A stretch of DNA of 64,000 nt from Bacillota bacterium (GTDB lineage: Bacteria; Bacillota_A; Clostridia; Christensenellales; Aristaeellaceae): NCBI GenBank assembly GCA_023421735.1, contig JAEZSP010000012.1, positions 1 through 64,000 of the forward strand. Direction: 5' to 3'. Positions within the stretch are counted from its first letter, which is position 1. Each line of letters opens with the position of its first letter. Made by a program: the position numbers and the translations under genes. This document shows positions 59,566 to 64,000 of the stretch, one piece after another. A model generated the notes under the pieces. That model was not told where the DNA came from. It saw only the letters and a program-made list of their open reading frames with translations, and ran no database searches.

Positions 59566-61013
59566 TTTTTGAGCCTTTCGATCGAAGCCGCAAGGCGCTT
59601 CATCGTCTCGCCCTTGCCGAGCAGGTACGCAACCTCGAACGCGCCGCCGGGCGTGGATTCCCTGCCCGAAATGGCAATGCGCAGCGGCCAGAGCACCTGC
59701 CCGTTCTTCATGCCCGTTTCGGGGATAAACGCCATCACCGCGTCGTGCAACTTCTCCTCCGTCCATTCGGTCACGCCTTCGAGCACGGGGAAAACGGCCT
59801 CGAGCGCCTGAAGCGCGATCTCGGGATTCGTCTTCATCTTCTTGTGCGTGTAGATCGCCTCGTCAAATTCCGGCATCTCCGCCAGGAATGACACCATCTC
59901 CGGGATCTGCTCCAATACTTCCGTGCGCGAATGCATCAGTTCGGCCAGGCGCCGGATGTCGACCTTCGCCGGGTCGAGCGCCTTCTCAAACCATGGCGTT
60001 GCAATCCGCAGGTATTCCTCAAACGACAGCTTGCGCATGTACTCCGCGTTAAACCATGTCAGCTTCACCATGTCGAAGATCGCGGGCGCCTTGTTGATTC
60101 CCTCGAGATCGAACTTTTCCTCCAGCTCCGCCAGCGTGAAAAATTCCTGCTCGCTGCGCGGGCTCCAGCCCAAAAGCGCGATGAAGTTGATGATCGCGTC
60201 CTTCAAAAAGCCGCGCGCCAGAAGATCCTCGAACGTCGGATCGCCCTTGCGCTTGGAGAGCTTGCGCGTCGCGTCCGCCATCACGGGCGGCAGGTGGATG
60301 TACTTGGGCGGCTCCCATCCATACGCCTCGTAGAGCAGGTTGTACTTCGGCGAGGAGGGCAAATACTCCGTGCCGCGCAAGACGTGCGTGATCCCCATCG
60401 TGTGGTCGTCAATCACGTTCGCAAAGTTGTAGGTCGGCAGCCCGTCCGCCTTCATCAGCACGTTGTCGTCGAGCGTCGAACAGTCGACCTCCACATGCCC
60501 AAAGATCAAATCGTCAAAGCCCGCCTTGCCTTCGGTCGGCACGTTCTGGCGGATGACGTAGGGCTCGCCTGCGTCGAGCTTCGCCTGAATCTCCTCTTTC
60601 GAAAGATTCAAACAATGCTTGTCGTATTTAAACGTCTGTCCGTTTTTCTCCGCCTCGGCGCGCGCGTCGTCGAGACGCTCCCTGGTGCAGAAGCAGTAAT
60701 AGGCATGTCCCGTCTCAATGAGCTTTTTGGCGTAGGGAAGGTACATATCCTTGCGCTGAGACTGGATATACGGGCCGTAATCGCCGCCCACATCCGGGCC
60801 TTCGTCATAGGAAAGGCCCGCCGCGTGTATGGCGGAATAAATCTTCTCCACCGCGCCGGGCACCTCGCGCTCCTGATCGGTGTCCTCGATGCGCAGCATG
60901 AAGACCCCGTTGTTTTTTCGGGCGAACAGATAGGTGTAGAGGGCGGTGCGCAGACCGCCCAAGTGCATATATCCCGTGGGGCTGGGCGCGAAACGGGTTC
61001 TCACTTGCATCAT
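59562..61013 (-). CDS. gltX: Glutamyl-tRNA synthetase
   Basis: A 483-residue class I enzyme. RFAPSPTGYMHLGGLRTALY holds the HIGH-type motif, RIEDTDQERE binds Glu, and KLSKRKGD is the KMSKS loop. The C-terminal helical anticodon domain is present. A CFCTRERL near residue 108 belongs to the zinc-binding module region. It may also charge tRNA-Gln if the organism uses the amidotransferase pathway. It starts right after galM. Confidence 0.97.
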   Translation of the reverse strand: MMQVRTRFAPSPTGYMHLGGLRTALYTYLFARKNNGVFMLRIEDTDQEREVPGAVEKIYSAIHAAGLSYDEGPDVGGDYGPYIQSQRKDMYLPYAKKLIETGHAYYCFCTRERLDDARAEAEKNGQTFKYDKHCLNLSKEEIQAKLDAGEPYVIRQNVPTEGKAGFDDLIFGHVEVDCSTLDDNVLMKADGLPTYNFANVIDDHTMGITHVLRGTEYLPSSPKYNLLYEAYGWEPPKYIHLPPVMADATRKLSKRKGDPTFEDLLARGFLKDAIINFIALLGWSPRSEQEFFTLAELEEKFDLEGINKAPAIFDMVKLTWFNAEYMRKLSFEEYLRIATPWFEKALDPAKVDIRRLAELMHSRTEVLEQIPEMVSFLAEMPEFDEAIYTHKKMKTNPEIALQALEAVFPVLEGVTEWTEEKLHDAVMAFIPETGMKNGQVLWPLRIAISGRESTPGGAFEVAYLLGKGETMKRLAASIERLKK

Positions 61014-62075
61014 TTAGTCCTCCGTGCCAAAGATAAAGATCGTCGTATAGTCGTATTTCTCGCCCGCGTACAAAACGCTGTCTGGGAATTCGGGGTGGTT
61101 GATGGAATCCGGCGCAAACTGCGTCTCGAGGCACAGCCCCTCGCGCTTGCCGTAAATCCGCCCGCTCTTGCCGGGGTTCACACCCTCCAGCATGTTGCCC
61201 GCGTAGAATTGCACCGCCGGCATGTCGGTCAAAACGTCCATGGCGCGGCCCGTTTCGGGATCGCGCACCTGCGCCGCGAAGCGCATGCCGTCCTCGTTCA
61301 GATTGAAGTTGTGGTCGTATCCCTTGCCGAACTTGATCTGCTCGCAATCCGCGTCGATCTGCTCGCCGATCCTTTTGGCAGCGCGCAGGTCAAACGGCGT
61401 CTCCTCCACGTCGCGCATTTCGCCGGTTGGGATGCACTGGTCGTCGACCACGGTGAACGTATCCGCATTGATTTCGATCGTGTGGTCGAGGATGGTCTTG
61501 CCGCTCTTCTCACCCGCGAGGTTGAAATAGCTGTGGTTGGTGAGGTTGCACAGCGTATCGGCGTCCGAAACCGCCTCGTAGTGGATGATGAGGTCGTTTT
61601 CGTCCGTGAAGGTGTAGGTCACCATCGCTGTCAGCGTGCCCGGATAATTCTCGTCCCCGTCGACGGACACGAGCTTGAGGATGAGCGAATCCTCGCAGAT
61701 GCCCTCGAGGGGAATCGCAGCCCAAAGCTTTGCGTTAAATCCCTTGTCGCCGCCGTGGAGGTGGTTTTTGCCGCCCTCGTTCTTGGCAAGCTGGTAATTT
61801 TTGCCGTTCAGCGTGAAATTGCCCGCCTTGATGCGGTTGCCCACGCGCCCGATCAGGGCGCCCAGATAGCCCGCGCAGGGGAGATAGCCCGACACATCCT
61901 CGTAGCCCAGTACCACGTCCGCCAGATTGCCGTCCCGGTCGGGCACGTAAATCGACTTGATGATTCCGCCGTAGTTTGTGATTTCAACCGATGCGCCGGA
62001 TTTGTTCTTCAGTATATACAGATCGGCTTCCGCGCCGCAGGGCAGGCGTCCGAAGGATTTCTTCTGGATGCTCAT
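61014..62075 (-). CDS. galM: Aldose 1-epimerase (mutarotase)
   Basis: A 353-residue enzyme. NYGGIIKSIYVPDRDG, HLHGGDKGFN (with a catalytic His), NLTNHSYFNLAG (second His) and the C-terminal LCLETQFAPDSINHPEFP (catalytic Glu) are the mutarotase signatures. It interconverts alpha and beta sugar anomers. The start is the ATG at 62075 after AAGGCGG. Confidence 0.96.
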   Translation of the reverse strand: MSIQKKSFGRLPCGAEADLYILKNKSGASVEITNYGGIIKSIYVPDRDGNLADVVLGYEDVSGYLPCAGYLGALIGRVGNRIKAGNFTLNGKNYQLAKNEGGKNHLHGGDKGFNAKLWAAIPLEGICEDSLILKLVSVDGDENYPGTLTAMVTYTFTDENDLIIHYEAVSDADTLCNLTNHSYFNLAGEKSGKTILDHTIEINADTFTVVDDQCIPTGEMRDVEETPFDLRAAKRIGEQIDADCEQIKFGKGYDHNFNLNEDGMRFAAQVRDPETGRAMDVLTDMPAVQFYAGNMLEGVNPGKSGRIYGKREGLCLETQFAPDSINHPEFPDSVLYAGEKYDYTTIFIFGTED

Positions 62076-62153
62076 GGGGATACCGCCTTTCATGAATGTT
62101 CGCAACCATCATACAACCAAACGCGCGCAATTTCAATATGAATGGGGTAAAAC

Positions 62154-62182
62154 TTGACAGCCCGCGCGCCTGAATGTATAAT
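62154..62182 (+). promoter_or_regulatory. Promoter of the TSCPD gene
   Basis: -35 TTGACA (62154-62159), 17-bp spacer, -10 TATAAT (62177-62182): consensus sigma-A. Confidence 0.9.
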
Positions 62183-62214
62183 ATCTCAGAATCCATGTAA
62201 GGAATAGGGAATAT

Positions 62215-62469
62215 ATGTACAAGTACAAGACGCGCGGCACCTGCGCCTCTGCCATTGAAATTGAAACGGAAGGCGATATCGTCACGGATGTCCGCTTCAT
62301 CAACGGCTGCACGGGAAACACACAGGGCGTCGCCTCCCTCGCAAAGGGAATGAAAATCGATGAAGTCATCGGACGTTTAAAGGGAATTCAGTGCCGGGGC
62401 GGTACTTCCTGCCCGGATCAACTGGCACTGGCACTTGAAAAAATGGCGGCGCAAAGGAACATGAAATGA
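62215..62469 (+). CDS. TSCPD-domain protein
   Basis: An 84-residue protein. FINGCTGNTQGVASLAKG and CRGGTSCPDQLALALE match the small stand-alone TSCPD family (TIGR03905-like); TSCPD is also found at the C-terminus of class II ribonucleotide reductases. It has two conserved Cys (GC, SC) that may bind metal. Function unknown; common in Clostridia. Confidence 0.88.
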   Translation: MYKYKTRGTCASAIEIETEGDIVTDVRFINGCTGNTQGVASLAKGMKIDEVIGRLKGIQCRGGTSCPDQLALALEKMAAQRNMK

Positions 62470-62470
62470 G

Positions 62471-62848
62471 ATGACCGGCTCGCGCAATCCCAACAGAACA
62501 GGCGAGAGTACCGTCTCGGCGCGCGCAATCCGGGCGCTTCTTTTGTGTATCCTTCTGCCGCCCGTCGGCCTTCTCTATATGTGGCGCGCGCTCGTCTTTC
62601 CCCTGCGCGGCCGCATGTTTGTGACGCTCATCGCACTCATTGAGACGACGCTTCTCTTCGTATGGGGCTTTTTCGGTCTCATCTCGTGGACGACCATGCC
62701 CACAACCGTCCGCCCGCTGCCCGGGTCCAGTGTCGCGGTGACCGCCGCGCCCACAAGCAATACCGCAAACGCGCTTTCCAATATTGATGAACTCATCTCG
62801 GGCGAGACCGCGGCAGCGGATGCAACGGTCGAGCCGGAAGGGAATTGA
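62471..62848 (+). CDS. Hypothetical two-helix membrane protein
   Basis: A 125-residue protein with two hydrophobic helices (ALLLCILLPPVGLLYMWRAL and MFVTLIALIETTLLFVWGFF) and a soluble Thr/Ala-rich tail. It is two bases after the TSCPD stop and probably shares its transcript. No family recognised. Confidence 0.65.
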   Translation: MTGSRNPNRTGESTVSARAIRALLLCILLPPVGLLYMWRALVFPLRGRMFVTLIALIETTLLFVWGFFGLISWTTMPTTVRPLPGSSVAVTAAPTSNTANALSNIDELISGETAAADATVEPEGN

Positions 62849-62849
62849 T

Positions 62850-63448
62850 ATGCCGTACCCGCTGACACACCTCACTGTGGCGCGCCGGTTCCTTGAACCC
62901 CTTTCTATTGGTAATGCTGCGGCGTTTTTCCTTGGATCTGTCGCGCCTGATGCTTATCATTGGATGAAGCAGGAAAAGAATCTTGCGGAGCGCAAACGCG
63001 CGCATCTGACGGACGAAGGAAATCCGTTTGAGCGTATCAGGAATCGATTTAGGGGAGCGGCTTCGGATTTTGAGATTGGGTATGCATTGCCCTGCTTGTA
63101 GACCTTTTTTGGGATGAAGCTGTGCTTCAGCCCTATTTGCGCTACGGGACATACGCGGTCTATGCGCATGATATGGGGGTGCTGGACATTCAGCTATACC
63201 TGCGCGAAGAAGCCGAGGAAACCATTTTCCCATTTCTCGCCTCTGCGGACCCGGAAGGCCTCGACAATCTGATTGCTCCGGAACAGGCGAAGCTGGAGCG
63301 GGATCTGACCGTCACATGGTACTGCGAGAATCTCAAGAGGGCGGATGAGGCGCTACGCGGGCCTTTCTCTCCCACAGTTCTTTTTGATACAGTTGATGAA
63401 GCAGTACGTTATGCAGCAAATGAATGGGAGATACTTTTCATAAACTGA
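62850..63448 (+). pseudogene. Zinc-dependent phospholipase C-like protein, frameshifted
   Basis: The 5' frame opens MPYPLTHLTVARRFL with IGNAAAFFLGSVAPDAYHWM, the start of PF00882-type zinc-dependent phospholipase C. At about 63089 a base is lost (TTGCCCTG where TTGCACCTG is expected). The other frame continues LLVDLFWDEAVLQPYLRYGT, with DMGVLDIQLYLREE and the tail to 63448. One base restores the coding sequence. It is the third single-base lesion seen in this window. Confidence 0.78.
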
Positions 63449-63512
63449 TCCGCATTTGCTGTAATCAGCCCGATCTGTCATGATTTGTCCTTTTTATTTC
63501 ATATTCACATCA

Positions 63513-63541
63513 TTGACTTCACGCGTCATCCGTTCTATCAT
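63513..63541 (+). promoter_or_regulatory. Promoter of the last zinc-ribbon gene
   Basis: -35 TTGACT (63513-63518), 17-bp spacer, -10 TATCAT (63536-63541). Confidence 0.75.
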
Positions 63542-63603
63542 GAATAAAGAGTGGATATATATCCCCGTATACGCCCCGAATTTCCGACGGGAGGATCGCA
63601 TTC

Positions 63604-64000
63604 ATGTTTTGTTCCAGTTGTGGAAAAACGATAAGCCCGGATTGGCAGAAGTGCAAACACTGCGGCGCGCCGGTGGGGGAGAGCCATTTTGACGGCGTTC
63701 CCTATACCTCCGCGCAGGTGCGCATCGTTCCCGGCCAAAGCGCATACAAGGAAGTCGTCGCCGCGCGTCCGTATACGCGCACGACCTATACCGGTGATTT
63801 TGAGGGGAAAAGCGAGGGCGCGGTCGACCAGCGCACCACGTATCGCCCGGTCTATGAGGGCTCGTCCGTTCCCGAAGACATCCGAAAGGATGTGCGCGCG
63901 GCGGTCGGTTCCGAGGACGAACCCGTTCGGGAATCCACCGCTCCGCGCCGCGTGCCGGAGGACATCGATCCCGAGGATTTGGAAAATCACATTGAGGGTT
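63604..64000 (+). CDS. Zinc-ribbon protein, incomplete at the window end
   Basis: The frame starts MFCSSCGKTISPDWQKCKHC, a zinc ribbon with two CxxC pairs, and continues as an acidic, proline- and Arg-containing linker (VPYTSAQVRIVPGQ, EDIRKDVRAAV). No stop is reached at base 64000, so at least 132 residues. GGAGG precedes the ATG by about nine bases. In similar proteins a membrane or signalling domain follows the linker; this part is outside the window. Confidence 0.75.
   Translation, partial: MFCSSCGKTISPDWQKCKHCGAPVGESHFDGVPYTSAQVRIVPGQSAYKEVVAARPYTRTTYTGDFEGKSEGAVDQRTTYRPVYEGSSVPEDIRKDVRAAVGSEDEPVRESTAPRRVPEDIDPEDLENHIEG

Noticed and set aside
59931..62141. A 736-codon open frame on the plus strand
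   Set aside because: It lies fully opposite gltX and galM, which have all their motifs; it is a GC-driven antisense frame with no ribosome site or domain.

Overview
The window looks like part of a chromosome from a high-GC, Gram-positive anaerobe of the Clostridia. The evidence is three T-box leaders (thrS, a tyrosine phenol-lyase-like gene, serS), a CarD-type regulator, YhaM, a TSCPD protein, an FmdE protein, a methanol:corrinoid methyltransferase, a Cys-type sulfatase, GGAGG ribosome binding sites and many clean TTGACA-N17-TATAAT promoters. No genus can be named from sequence alone. No tRNA, rRNA, CRISPR array, intact IS element or prophage was seen.

Layout. 0-3.2 kb: a zinc-ribbon protein, a repeat-rich non-coding stretch and T-box-controlled thrS. 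3.3-8.8 kb: an amino-acid module (aminotransferase, Fe-type alcohol dehydrogenase, polar amino acid ABC transporter, 2-hydroxyacid dehydrogenase). 9-12.4 kb: an AT-rich isolated ADP-ribosyltransferase-like gene, a DUF6125-like gene and an ABC-2 exporter. 12.5-18 kb: a tyrosine-T-box lyase, OsmC, a UroD-family methyltransferase and a CrtQ-like glycosyltransferase with a PlsY-like partner. 18-22 kb: CarD, cold shock protein, DEAD-box helicase and a Y-family polymerase. 22-28.4 kb: a minus-strand run of MFS, epimerase, two aldo/keto reductases, SDR and hydrolase. 28.7-35.3 kb: a five-gene cluster matching the flavin-based extracellular electron transfer (EET) pathway: UbiA prenyltransferase, NDH-2 with membrane tail, polyprenyl synthase, lipoprotein with two flavinylation-like sites, ApbE. 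35.3-40.7 kb: carbohydrate-active enzymes, a sulfatase and a D-2-hydroxyacid dehydrogenase. 40.7-45 kb: a zone of gene relics (sigma-54 activator, rpoN, uxuA, frameshifted mtaB, a desaturase/glycosyltransferase fusion) around an intact TspO-like gene. 45.4-47.6 kb: tdh-kbl threonine catabolism. 47.7-51 kb: small membrane proteins, FmdE and a collapsed metal ABC transporter. 51-53 kb: a hairpin array and an MFS exporter with a leader peptide and competing RNA stems. 53-64 kb: second UroD-like methyltransferase, YhaM, T-box/serS, ispE, PHP and phosphodiesterase proteins, gltX, galM, TSCPD, a broken phospholipase and an incomplete zinc-ribbon gene.

How it fits together. The intact genes suggest amino acid uptake and fermentation, extracellular electron disposal, glycan and sulfate-ester use, and one-carbon/corrinoid chemistry that is partly decayed. 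Many broken genes show active gene loss. Some single-base lesions lie in or near short homopolymers and could be sequence errors, but internal deletions and fusions at other loci cannot be. The strongest items to follow are the EET cluster, the MFS leader, the six-hairpin array and the lone ADP-ribosyltransferase-like gene.
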